Positions 1-7,603 are shown, numbered from the stretch's first letter. The stretch is 34,486 nt of DNA from Phycisphaerales bacterium (GCA_003597935.1 QZJT01000129.1:1-34486), one strand, 5' to 3'. The notes: generated by a model not told the origin, from the letters alone. Translations and numbers: made by a program.

Positions 1-47
1 GCAGAGCGGCGAGCTACCCAGCGGCGAGCCACCGACAACCGCCGAGC

Positions 48-770
48 GTGTCCGCTGGCGAGGCCGCGCGGGTGAGCGCCTCCCGACCAGTGAGGCGGCG
101 ATGGTGTCGGCGCGCGATCGTTGCTGCCGGCGTTGCCGTCTGCGTCGCTTTCGTCTGGCTCTGGCTGTCCTTCCAGCGCATTCCCGGCTGGTATCGGCCG
201 GTCCGGCTGGGGCCGGATGATGAAACGCGGATCCGACGGGAGGCGACGGCCTGGGCCGATCACGTATCCGACCGGATCGTGAACCGGCGCGAGTTCACGA
301 TCGAGGTCAGTGAGCATCAAATCAATGAGTTTCTTGCCGCTCTGCCGGAGGTGATGCCGGAGGCCCGTCGCTACTGGCCCGCGTGGCTGGTCGATCCAGC
401 GGTCGTGGTCGAGGAGGGCGGATTGCGGATCGGGGTGAAAGTGACTCGCCCGTACTGGTCCTGCATCGTCAGCGGCCGGATGACCGCCGCCGTCTCGGAC
501 GACGGCCCGTCGATCCGGCTGGCGGTCGGCGACCTGCGCTGCGGCGGTCTGCCGCTCCCCGACGGCTTGGCCCGGCGGCTGGCGTCGTCCGCCGTGGCGG
601 CGGCCGGTTCGTCTGGTGCGTCCGGTGCGCGTACCGGACCTCACGCCTCGGACGTACTGGAGCGCACCTGGATCAATCGCCTGACGTGGCCGAACGGACG
701 CCGCCCGATTCAGATTATCGCTATCGAATCTGGTGGGGGCATGGTCCGGGTCGTCGTGCGGCCGCTTTGA
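48..770 (+). CDS. membrane-anchored hypothetical protein
   Basis: Open frame of 240 codons starting with GTG; a second in-frame GTG at 72 is possible. The N-terminus is Arg-rich (about residues 13-22) and is followed by one hydrophobic segment (about 23-42), so the protein is probably a single-pass inner-membrane protein with its bulk outside the cytoplasm. The rest is a roughly 190-residue soluble domain with alternating beta-like stretches (for example FTIEVSEHQINEFLAALPEV near residues 83-102) and an Ala/Ser/Gly linker near 182-198. I do not recognise the family. The style, a short anchor followed by a small exported domain, is common among planctomycete hypotheticals. The next gene downstream is a broken copy, so no operon partner is visible. 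Being an open reading frame with codon bias like its neighbours is the main support. Confidence 0.65.
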   Translation: MSAGEAARVSASRPVRRRWCRRAIVAAGVAVCVAFVWLWLSFQRIPGWYRPVRLGPDDETRIRREATAWADHVSDRIVNRREFTIEVSEHQINEFLAALPEVMPEARRYWPAWLVDPAVVVEEGGLRIGVKVTRPYWSCIVSGRMTAAVSDDGPSIRLAVGDLRCGGLPLPDGLARRLASSAVAAAGSSGASGARTGPHASDVLERTWINRLTWPNGRRPIQIIAIESGGGMVRVVVRPL

Positions 771-820
771 TGTCCTGAAGGCGTCGCTCGACTCGTGCGG
801 GCGCGGGCGCACCCTTCAGA

Positions 821-840
821 GCCGCGACCGTGAGGGAGCG
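821..840 (+). repeat. dispersed intergenic element, copy 1
   Basis: The sequence GCCGCGACCGTGAGGGAGCG. Related copies lie at 9041-9052 (12 identical bases, TGAGGGAGCGCG), 9076-9095 (16 of 20), 20231-20250 and, inverted, 20306-20325. This copy ends exactly where similarity between the truncated gene at 834-1373 and the intact gene at 2041-2940 begins. It also supplies the TGA stop (831-833) that closes the truncated frame upstream. Confidence 0.5.
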
Positions 841-1373
841 CGTTCAGTTCCGGGACCATCACGCTGGAGCACGACGGCGCCGGCAACGTGAAGCTGACCT
901 GTTCGAACCTCGTTCCTTCGCAGCCCGATCAGATCTACGAGCGGGGCGGCTGGGCGCCCCGTAACGGCGACGGCCTGGGCATCGGCGGTTTCGCCAGCAT
1001 CACCTCGATGGACGACTTCTCGATCCCGGGGGACGCCGTCTGCGACGCCTTCAATCGCGCCGGTGGCCCGCTGGGGGACAACTGGAAGGACATTGCGCCG
1101 ACGTGCGTGATCCGCAGCAACGCCGCGGTGTGCGGCAGCCGCGCCCGTTCGAACTTCGTCGGCGAGTGCGGCGGCCCGGCCTGCAACTACCTGATCAAGA
1201 AGAGCAAGGCCAAGGCCTGCGACGTCTGCCCGCCGAAGGGCGGCGAGTTCAACTCCGGCGTCGCCTGCGAGGTCGTGAGGGACTGCGTCAAGAAGCTGAA
1301 AGGGACCATTCCCTGCCCGGATGGCGGCAACGGGACCTGTAAGCTCAAGGGTAGGCGCTCGTCCTGCGGCTAG
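834..1373 (+). pseudogene. 5'-truncated copy of the cysteine-rich secreted protein gene
   Basis: From about 838 the DNA and the frame match the last 60 percent of the intact gene at 2041-2940 (GCGCGTTCAG at 838-847 matches 2390-2399). The signal peptide and the first half of the lectin-like domain are missing. An in-frame TGA at 831-833 blocks extension upstream; the first possible start is a GTG at 888, with no clear ribosome binding site. The cysteine-rich C-terminal module is kept almost perfectly, including all nine of its cysteines and the final SSCG-stop. Third-position changes between the copies are frequent while the protein stays close, so the tail was under selection for some time or is homogenised by gene conversion. 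Without a signal peptide a product could not be exported, so I call it a pseudogene. A short cytosolic product from 888 cannot be excluded. Confidence 0.75.
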
Positions 1374-1390
1374 GGTCGTGAGCAACCGCG

Positions 1391-1420
1391 CCCGTCAGTG
1401 GCCCCCGGGGGACTGACGGC
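1391..1420 (+). terminator. strong hairpin after the truncated copy
   Basis: CCGTCAGT (1392-1399) pairs with ACTGACGG (1412-1419), and the interior CCCCCGGGGG (1402-1411) is itself self-complementary. There is no T-run, so it is not a classical intrinsic terminator. The arms resemble the CCGTCAG core of the dispersed element and so may be an inverted pair of that element. Confidence 0.4.
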
Positions 1421-1996
1421 CGGGTGGCATCAAAGCGGGTCTGGCGGGGTCGATACGGCGCGCCGGACCCGCTTGTCGCTCGGGGGTCGCCCACCGTGTC
1501 AGCGTCACGGGCTCGGGCCGATGGGCGCCGAGCCTGTCCGGCCCGCCGAAGCCCGCCATCGCTGGCCGGAGGCCGGCGCATGACGCCGCCCGCCCAGTCC
1601 CCATCGGCGCTGCCCCACGGTGGAAAGAGGGCTGCCGGCACGGCGCGGCTCCGATGAAGGGTACGGGCTCGACGGGGCGCCCATCTCCGATAATCCGGTG
1701 CCGGCACTGGGACGCTTCTGCTTCCGTCATCGCGTGAATTCCGGCGCTTGATTCGGGAGGCGGAGTGAGGTAGGATGCGCACCATCGGTAGCGCGATCCG
1801 GCGCCCCTCAGACCATTCGTCGCCGGGTCTCGTCCCAGGAGGCCGCGGCCGGCTGGCCGCTGATTCGACATGTGGATTCGTGGCGGGCGGGAGCGAGCCC
1901 GGATGGGAGTGGGTGAAGGTTCCCGATCGCCGTCTCGTGCTTAACGTCTGCGCCGCACTTCCGCGTAGGTAGGATCAACGGCGCATGGGAGCGATC
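1421..1996. other. intergenic stretch without a supported gene
   Basis: About 575 bases between the truncated and intact copies. Frames here are overlapping short ones on both strands with no recognisable product. A 65-codon frame from an ATG at 1775 has a purine-rich stretch (GGAGTGAGGTAGG) just before it, but its translation has no protein-like features. The promoter of the gene at 2041 probably lies here; I could not place it confidently. Confidence 0.4.
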
Positions 1997-2033
1997 TCCT
2001 CCTTAGTTGGAGGGACAGTCGTTTTTTTGGAGG
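1997..2033 (+). promoter_or_regulatory. structured leader with two competing anti-SD pairings
   Basis: CCTCC (1998-2002) can pair with GGAGG at 2009-2013 (six-base loop TTAGTT), or with the Shine-Dalgarno GGAGG at 2029-2033. Between the two lies a run of seven T (2022-2028). In the first fold the hairpin followed by U-rich RNA resembles a weak terminator with the ribosome site free; in the second the ribosome site is masked. The pairing is visible in the sequence; a regulatory role is inferred. Confidence 0.35.
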
Positions 2034-2040
2034 TTGGAGT

Positions 2041-2940
2041 ATGCGGAATCTTATCGTCTTCAGCTTGTGCGCCTGTCTGGCGGTGAGCGCCTATGCGGGC
2101 CAGACGGACCTGATGGACCTGACGTACCCGGAGCCGAGCCAGTACGTCCTGCCCAACAACCCGACGGGGATCTCGGCGGCCCAGGCGGCCAGCATCAGGG
2201 TCGCAACGAACGGGACCCAGTTGCAGTACGTCGGAGTCTTCCTTGACGGCGATGGCGTGGACCAGATCTACGTGAAGGTCCAGCAGCAGAACTCGTCCGG
2301 GACGTTCCACACCTGTGGGTTCTACCGAGGAGAGGGCGCCGGCGGCTGGCCGGGAATGACCGGCGGCGCGGCCTTCTTCACGCTGCCGGGCGCGTTCAGC
2401 GAGGGGGATATGCTGGTCGAGCACGACGGCGCGGGCAACGTCAAGCTGACGCTCAGCAACCTCGTTCCCTCACAGCCGGACCAGATTCACGAGCGTGGCG
2501 GCTGGATCCCGCGCAACGGCGACCAGATCGGTATCCACGGCTACACCGGCGTGGCCGCGATGGACGACTTCTCCATCGAGACGGACAGCCTGTGCGACGA
2601 CTTCAATCGCCCCGACGGCGCGTTGGGCCCCGACTGGCGGTTGGCGGCCGGTGGTGATACCGGCGTCGTCCGCGGCGGCCGTGCTTACGTCGGCTCCGGC
2701 AACGTCCGCGCCCGCTACACCTTCGTGGGAGAGTGCGGCGGCCCCGCCTGCAACTACAACGTCAAGAAGAGCAAGGCCAAGGACTGCGACGTCTGCCCGC
2801 CCAAGGGCGGTGAGTACGGCTCCGGCGTCGCCTGCGAGGTCGTGAAGGACTGCGCCAAGAAGCTGAAAGAGACCATCCCCTGCCCGGACGGCGGCAATGG
2901 GACCTGCAAGCTCAAAGGCAAGCGCTCGTCCTGCGGCTAG
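2041..2940 (+). CDS. secreted lectin-like protein with Cys-rich C-terminal module
   Basis: 299 residues, ATG preceded by GGAGG at 2029-2033. Residues 1-20 form a Sec signal peptide (hydrophobic core, likely cut after AYA). Residues about 25-180 look like a concanavalin/LamG-type beta-sandwich: the sequence has GDMLVEHDGAGNVKLTLSNL-type strands and ends in MDDFSI, a common closing strand of such domains. A second start of the same kind (DDFNRPDGALGPDW) follows and is cut short. The last ~70 residues hold nine cysteines in a Lys-rich context (GECGGPAC, CDVCPPKGG, VACEVVKDC, IPCPDGG, GTC, SSCG). I do not recognise this module. Its cysteine density suggests disulfides outside the cytoplasm or metal binding. 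A 5'-truncated paralogue lies just upstream, and an intrinsic terminator follows at 3002. Function unknown; a surface or extracellular binding role is inferred from the fold. Confidence 0.85.
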   Translation: MRNLIVFSLCACLAVSAYAGQTDLMDLTYPEPSQYVLPNNPTGISAAQAASIRVATNGTQLQYVGVFLDGDGVDQIYVKVQQQNSSGTFHTCGFYRGEGAGGWPGMTGGAAFFTLPGAFSEGDMLVEHDGAGNVKLTLSNLVPSQPDQIHERGGWIPRNGDQIGIHGYTGVAAMDDFSIETDSLCDDFNRPDGALGPDWRLAAGGDTGVVRGGRAYVGSGNVRARYTFVGECGGPACNYNVKKSKAKDCDVCPPKGGEYGSGVACEVVKDCAKKLKETIPCPDGGNGTCKLKGKRSSCG

Positions 2941-3001
2941 CGCCTGATCGAAACCGCGCCGTGCCGGCTCCGGTCCGGGCGGCGATGGACTGAGTTCAAC
3001 G

Positions 3002-3044
3002 CGGGCCCGGTTGCGCCGATGCGACGCACCGGGCCCGTCTCTTT
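3002..3044 (+). terminator. intrinsic terminator
   Basis: A perfect 10-bp stem, CGGGCCCGGT (3002-3011) with ACCGGGCCCG (3028-3037), is followed by TCTCTTT. It lies 60 bases after the stop of the cysteine-rich gene and in front of the convergent tsaD. The T-rich side serves the plus strand only. Confidence 0.75.
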
Positions 3045-3107
3045 GCGCGCTGTCCGAGCGGTGCTCCCCGCCGCACTGCACGGCCGGTTGTCCCCCTCCG
3101 GCGGGGG

Positions 3108-4121
3108 TCAACTCGCCGTGGCGTCCAGATCCAGCCCGGCGGTCACGCCGCCTGCGAGGGCATAGAAACCGGCTGCGGCGATCATGGCGGCGTTGTCCGT
3201 GCAGTAGGGCATGGCCGCCGCGCAGAAGCGCAGCCCGGCCGCGGCGCACGCCGCTTCCAGGTGTTGCCGCAGGCAGGTGTTCGCCGCCACCCCCCCCCCG
3301 AGCGTGACCGTGTCCGCGCTGGTTGCGTCGGCCGCCTTGAGCGTCTTGCCCACCAGCACGTCCACGACCGCCTGCTGAAAACTGGCGGCGATGTCGGCCA
3401 CGTCGGTCTCGCTGAGCCTGTCCAACCCGCCGCTGGTGCGCCCGTAGCCGTGAACGTGATACAAGACGGCGGTCTTGACGCCGGAAAACGAGAAGTCGAG
3501 CGAATCGCGGCCCAGCATCGTACGCGGAAACGCAACCGCGGCAGGATCGCCCGCGCGGGCCGCCCGCTCGACGTGCGGCCCGCCGGGATAGGGCAGACCG
3601 AGAATGGTGGCGACCTTGTCGAACGCCTCGCCGGCCGCGTCATCGGTGGTCGCGCCCAGCAGCGTCACGTCGTTCGGGTCGCGCACGTGAAAGAGCGACG
3701 TGTGCCCGCCGGACGCGATCAGGGCCACGGCCGGCCAGGGCGGCGGATCCGCGTCGATCGCCGGGCTGAGGGCGTGGGCACGGATGTGGTGTACCGGGAC
3801 GAGTGGCTTGCCCCACGCCCAGGCCAGCGTCTTGGCCGCGGTCACGCCGATCAAAAGCGACCCGACCAGCCCGGGCGTGTGCGTCACGGCGACGGCGTCT
3901 ACGTCGCCGGGGCTGCAACCGGCCACGTCGAGCGCTTCCAGGATCACGCCGTCGAGCCGCTCGATGTGCGCCCGCGAGGCGATCTCCGGCACCACGCCGC
4001 CGTACTTGCGGTGCAGGTCGATCTGCGAGGCCACCACGTTGCTGAGCACGCGCCGCCCGTCCACCACCACGGCGGCGGCGGTCTCATCACAGCTCGTTTC
4101 GATGCCCAGGAGGGTGGTCAT
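3108..4121 (-). CDS. tsaD: tRNA N6-adenosine threonylcarbamoyltransferase TsaD
   Basis: 337 residues, the usual size of bacterial TsaD. The protein opens with LLGIETSCDETAAAVV, the ASKHA-fold phosphate loop of the family. The metal-binding pair is H112 and H116 in HHIRAH, with D309 in YCTDNAAMIAAAG as the third ligand. GGHTSL, DDAAGEAFDK and FSFSGVKTAV are further family signatures. TsaD transfers the threonylcarbamoyl group from TC-AMP to A37 of ANN-decoding tRNAs, together with TsaB and TsaE, which are not in this window. The start is the ATG giving MTTLLGIETS, the normal N-terminus. It follows the sulfatase-fold gene on the same strand after a 130-base gap filled by a heptamer array, so co-transcription is possible but not certain. 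Confidence 0.97.
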   Translation of the reverse strand: MTTLLGIETSCDETAAAVVVDGRRVLSNVVASQIDLHRKYGGVVPEIASRAHIERLDGVILEALDVAGCSPGDVDAVAVTHTPGLVGSLLIGVTAAKTLAWAWGKPLVPVHHIRAHALSPAIDADPPPWPAVALIASGGHTSLFHVRDPNDVTLLGATTDDAAGEAFDKVATILGLPYPGGPHVERAARAGDPAAVAFPRTMLGRDSLDFSFSGVKTAVLYHVHGYGRTSGGLDRLSETDVADIAASFQQAVVDVLVGKTLKAADATSADTVTLGGGVAANTCLRQHLEAACAAAGLRFCAAAMPYCTDNAAMIAAAGFYALAGGVTAGLDLDATAS

Positions 4122-4128
4122 GGAAAAG

Positions 4129-4184
4129 GTCGAAGGTCGAAGGTCGGATGTCGAATAACGAATGACGAATGACGAATGACGAAT
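4129..4184. repeat. heptamer tandem array
   Basis: Eight consecutive 7-base units: GTCGAAG, GTCGAAG, GTCGGAT, GTCGAAT, AACGAAT, then GACGAAT three times. It lies 8 bases upstream of the tsaD start codon. Related units are found at 7261-7376 and 18565-18744. It resembles the short tandemly repeated repetitive (STRR) heptamers known from cyanobacteria, but the sequence is different. Confidence 0.85.
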
Positions 4185-4251
4185 GGCCTATCGGGAATGC
4201 TCCGGGCGCGCCGCATCACCATTTCCGGCAACCTGCTGTGCGTTCTTCGCG

Positions 4252-5793
4252 CTACGGATCGTCGTCATCCGGCTCCGTGTATCCGAGCGATTCCAGAATC
4301 GCCCGGTCCTGGGACGTCACGGTTTGTGGCGGCCGCTGAAGCAGCCCCGCCAACTGCCGCCGCCGCCAGGTGTTCAGCATCTGCGAAAGGCGATTCACAT
4401 CGTCCGGGTGATCCGCAGCCACGTTCGACTGCTCACCGGGATCGGCACGCAGATCGTACAGCTCTCGCGCGACCCTCTCTTCCCGCGCTTCATAGTATTT
4501 CCACCGGCCGCTGCGGATGGCGAACTTCACCCCGCGCACCTCGACGCTCTGTCCGAACGTCGCGCCGTCCATTTCGCGCAGCGGGATCGGCTCGACGGCG
4601 CCGTCGCGCTCATACAGGCGGCGCTGGAACACGTGCGGCCGATCGTCATCGAGGCGCACGCCTTTCGTCAAGGCGGCAGCGAGGCTCTCGCCGTCGAAGT
4701 CGGTCCGCGGCGCATCGACGCCGATCAGGTCCAGCACGGTCGCCGCGACGTCCGGGAGGGACACCGGCGCTTCGATCACACGTCCGGGCGGGATCCGACC
4801 TTCCCAGCGCACGATCAACGGGATGCGTACGGCCTCCTCGTAGATCTGCGGCCCGTGGCCGCGCCACCCGTGCTCGCAGAACGCTTCCCCGTGGTCCGAA
4901 GTGACGATGATGAGCGGTTCCGTCTCCCGCCCGGCCGCGTCGAACGCATCCACCAGTCGCTTCAGTTGCGCATCCGCGAACGCGATTTCCGTGTCGTAGC
5001 GGGCGATGGCCTGCTCCAGGCTGCCGGGTGTCATCCGCGCTGACCCGAAGGGATCGCCGAACGACTCCGGCGGCACGTACGGCTCGTGCGGATCCATGTA
5101 ATGGACCCACGTGAAGATGGGCCGGCGTTTGCGCCCTTCGGGTTCTACCGCCGCCGCGGCCAGCCACTTCAGCGCCGCGTCCGTGGTCGCGTCGGCCCGC
5201 CGATCCACGGTCCGGCCGGGCACGGCCTCGCCCTCCCACGCGCCCGTCTGTGCCTGCGTCCCCTCCGCGCCGCTGAAGTCGTCGTCATAGACGTCGAACC
5301 CCTGCGCCAAGCCGAACTTGTGATACAGCACGAAGGAACTGACGAAGGCGGCGGTGGAATACCCCTGGTCGCGGAGCAACTCCGCCAGCGTCACGGCCTC
5401 GTCGGGAAGGCGGAAGCCGTTGCGGAGGACGCCGTGGGACAGCGGGTAGCGCGAGGTGAACATCGACGCGTGCGACGGCGCCGTGGTGGCCATGGGCGCG
5501 CAGGCGACGGCGAACCTGGCGCCGCCGGCCGCCAGCGTCTCCAGCGTCCGCGTGGTGGGGCGGTCATAGCCGCAGGCGGAGCAGTGGTCCGCCCGCAGCG
5601 TGTCGAAGGTGACCAGCAGAACGTCCGGCCGGCGCGACTGCTTCGCCACCGCCAGGCCGTAGAAGAACATGACCTGCAGGATCAGGAACGCCAGCCCGCC
5701 GGCGATGAAGAGCACCCGCACGAAGGGGCGTTGTGGGTCTGCCTGGACGGCCTCGGGAGCTTCGACCAGGTCGGATTCGTGTTTCGTGTTCAT
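4252..5793 (-). CDS. membrane-anchored sulfatase-fold (alkaline phosphatase superfamily) hydrolase
   Basis: 513 residues. One transmembrane segment lies at about 27-48, and the catalytic domain follows outside the membrane. Metal-binding and active-site motifs are visible: TFDTLRADH (D64), TTAPSHASMFTSRYP at 103-117, HYMDPHEPY at 231-239, and SDHGEAFCEHG at 299-309. The nucleophile position of classical sulfatases (C/S-x-P-x-R, matured to formylglycine) reads T104-A-P-S-H here, so there is no cysteine or serine to convert. Related proteins with Thr use it as the nucleophile in phosphoglycerol and phosphoethanolamine transfer, so this may act on a phosphodiester or be an atypical sulfatase. 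The end, SLGYTEPDDDDP, has the LESLGY motif common at the C-terminus of planctomycete sulfatases. The substrate is unknown. It precedes tsaD on the minus strand and is divergent from the HAD gene. Confidence 0.85.
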   Translation of the reverse strand: MNTKHESDLVEAPEAVQADPQRPFVRVLFIAGGLAFLILQVMFFYGLAVAKQSRRPDVLLVTFDTLRADHCSACGYDRPTTRTLETLAAGGARFAVACAPMATTAPSHASMFTSRYPLSHGVLRNGFRLPDEAVTLAELLRDQGYSTAAFVSSFVLYHKFGLAQGFDVYDDDFSGAEGTQAQTGAWEGEAVPGRTVDRRADATTDAALKWLAAAAVEPEGRKRRPIFTWVHYMDPHEPYVPPESFGDPFGSARMTPGSLEQAIARYDTEIAFADAQLKRLVDAFDAAGRETEPLIIVTSDHGEAFCEHGWRGHGPQIYEEAVRIPLIVRWEGRIPPGRVIEAPVSLPDVAATVLDLIGVDAPRTDFDGESLAAALTKGVRLDDDRPHVFQRRLYERDGAVEPIPLREMDGATFGQSVEVRGVKFAIRSGRWKYYEAREERVARELYDLRADPGEQSNVAADHPDDVNRLSQMLNTWRRRQLAGLLQRPPQTVTSQDRAILESLGYTEPDDDDP

Positions 5794-5879
5794 GTCAGGC
5801 GTCTTGTCATCAGGTGGGGCGGGGAGGAGAATCCTGTCGCCTCCGGGTGTATGTTAGCGTCGCGGAGGCGGGCGACCAC

Positions 5880-6488
5880 GTGGAACGATCGGCGGTCATC
5901 TTCGACCTGGACGGGACGCTGACGCGGCCGATCCTCGACTTCGACGCCATGCGGGCCGAAATCGGCGGCGTGACCGGGCCCATTCTGGAGGCGATGGCGT
6001 CCATGTCGGACGACGCCCGCCGGCGGGCCGAGGGCATACTGGCACGCCATGAGCTGCTAGCCGCCCAGCGGTCGCAGCTTTACGACGGCGCCGTCGATCT
6101 GGTGGACCGGCTGCGCCGCCACGGCTTCGGCGTCGCGATCCTGACCCGCAACTCGCGCCGCTGCACTCGGCTCGTCCTCGCCATGCACGGCCTGAAGGTC
6201 GACGCCCTGCGGACCCGCGAGGACGGGGCGGTCAAGCCCTCGGCGGAACCGGTCCTGGCGCTGTGCCGTCAACTGGGGGCCGCGCCGGGCCGCAGTTGGA
6301 TGGTGGGGGACTACCACTTCGACATCCTCAGCGGCGCCGCCGCCGGCACACGGACGATCCTGATGATCGGCGAGGCGGAAGCGCCGGCCTTCGCCGTCGA
6401 GGCGGATTTCGTCGTTCGCCGGCTCGGCGACGTCTGGCCGATTGTCACGGACGCCGCTACAAACGAAACGTGCATGCCGACGATCTGA
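5880..6488 (+). CDS. HAD-superfamily phosphatase (phosphoglycolate phosphatase-like)
   Basis: 202 residues if the GTG at 5880 is used; it has GGAGG-like purines at about 5864-5868. An in-frame GTG at 5847 is the alternative. All four HAD motifs are present: FDLDGTLT near the N-terminus (nucleophile D9, acid D11), ILTRNSRR (motif II), the Lys in GAVKPSAEP (motif III), and MVGDYHFDILSGAAAG (motif IV). An alpha-helical cap lies between motif I and motif II. Phosphoglycolate, pyrimidine nucleotides or other small phosphates are possible substrates; the sequence does not decide. The gene overlaps the next (larB) by 19 bases, so the two are translationally coupled. This suggests a shared nucleotide-cofactor or metabolite-repair role, which is inference. 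Confidence 0.85.
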   Translation: MERSAVIFDLDGTLTRPILDFDAMRAEIGGVTGPILEAMASMSDDARRRAEGILARHELLAAQRSQLYDGAVDLVDRLRRHGFGVAILTRNSRRCTRLVLAMHGLKVDALRTREDGAVKPSAEPVLALCRQLGAAPGRSWMVGDYHFDILSGAAAGTRTILMIGEAEAPAFAVEADFVVRRLGDVWPIVTDAATNETCMPTI

Positions 6489-7234
6489 GAGCACTGCTCG
6501 ATTCGCTTCGACGCGGGGTCACGTCCGTGGAGGAGGCGTTCGCGCGGCTTGCGACGATGCCGTTCGAGGACCTCGGCTTCGCCAAGCTCGACCATCATCG
6601 CGGCATCCGCTGCGGGTTTCCGGAAGTCGTCTTCGGGGACGGCAAGACGCGCGAGCAGGTGCTGGCGATCTTCGAGCGCTGCGCCGCCGGGGAGAGCAAC
6701 GTGCTGGCCACGCGCGTCGCGGCGGGCGTGGCGGAGGCCATCTGCACCCGGTTCGGCGAGGCGGTGTACCACGCCGACGCCCGGGCGGTGACGCTGCGGC
6801 GGGCGCCGCGGCCCCGGACGCCAGGCGGAGTGGTGATCGTCTCCGCTGGCACCAGCGATCGGCCGGTGGCCGAGGAAGCGCGGGTCACGTGCGACATCCT
6901 CGACCTGTCGGTGCAGGTCTTCCAGGACGTGGGCGTGGCCGGCCTGCACCGGCTCACGGCTTCGCTGGACGCGATCCGGGCGGCGGATGTGGTGATCGCG
7001 GTGGCCGGTATGGAAGGGGCGTTACCGAGCGTGGTGGGGGGGATGGTCGCCTGTCCGGTCGTCGCGGTACCCACCAGCGTCGGATACGGCGTGGGCTTTC
7101 GCGGCCTGGCCGCGCTGATGGCGATGCTCAATTCCTGCGCGTCGGGCGTGACCGTCGTCAACATCGACAACGGCTTCGGCGCCGCCTGCGCCGCCGCGCG
7201 GATCCTCAATCGAGCGTCCAGCGTAGAGGCATAG
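6470..7234 (+). CDS. larB: LarB, pyridinium-3,5-bisthiocarboxylate cofactor pathway carboxylase
   Basis: 254 residues from the GTG at 6470, which gives the family N-terminus (HADDLRALLDSLRRG, then VEEAFARL). Hallmarks are MPFEDLGFAKLDHHR and GFPEVVFGDGKT in the N-terminal part, and a PurE-like C-terminal half with VSAGTSDRPVAEEA and GMEGALPSVVGGM. LarB carboxylates and hydrolyses nicotinic acid adenine dinucleotide to make pyridinium-3,5-biscarboxylic acid mononucleotide, the first step toward the nickel-pincer cofactor of lactate racemase-type enzymes. LarC, LarE and LarA are not in the window; stand-alone larB genes are common. It overlaps the HAD phosphatase gene by 19 bases and lacks its own clear ribosome site, so it is probably translated by coupling. 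A 13-mer tandem array follows its stop closely. Confidence 0.92.
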   Translation: MHADDLRALLDSLRRGVTSVEEAFARLATMPFEDLGFAKLDHHRGIRCGFPEVVFGDGKTREQVLAIFERCAAGESNVLATRVAAGVAEAICTRFGEAVYHADARAVTLRRAPRPRTPGGVVIVSAGTSDRPVAEEARVTCDILDLSVQVFQDVGVAGLHRLTASLDAIRAADVVIAVAGMEGALPSVVGGMVACPVVAVPTSVGYGVGFRGLAALMAMLNSCASGVTVVNIDNGFGAACAAARILNRASSVEA

Positions 7235-7260
7235 AATCATACGTGAACGGGCTACGGGAA

Positions 7261-7376
7261 GGTCGAAGGTCCAAGTCGAAGGTCCAAGTCGAAGGTCCAA
7301 GTCGAAGGTCCAAGTCGAAGGTCCAAGTCGAAGGTCCAAGTCGAAGGTCCAAGTCGAAGGTCCAAGGTCGGAGGTC
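7261..7376. repeat. 13-base tandem array, seven perfect copies
   Basis: The unit GGTCCAAGTCGAA occurs seven times without error from 7268 to 7358, with degenerate heptamer-like units (GGTCGAA, GGTCGGA, GGTCGAAG) on both sides. The 13-mer looks like a fusion of the heptamer and a hexamer from the same family as the array at 4129. Perfect identity suggests recent expansion. The remaining gap to the next gene (7377-7603) shows no gene. Confidence 0.92.
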
Positions 7377-7603
7377 GAAGGCGCTGAGGCACACGCGAAC
7401 GGGCCACGGACGCCCTCCTGGCGTGGACGAAACCGCGTGCGGCATGTCACTGGCCCGCCCCATAACGGGTGGCGCTTGTTTGCCGGCTGCGGCCCCGTAT
7501 TGAATAGTTGCTTGTGCCACCCGTAGGGCAATCCGAGTGAGAAGCACCGACGCCGGCGGGACCGCCCGAAATCTGCGCGCGTCGAGCCGGGGAGACCGAC
7601 CAC

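Noticed and set aside
1775..1972. A 65-codon frame with a purine-rich stretch before its ATG
   Set aside because: The translation has no signal peptide, domain or ordered composition.
7261..7376. Possible CRISPR array
   Set aside because: The units are 13 bases and contiguous, with no spacers and no cas genes.
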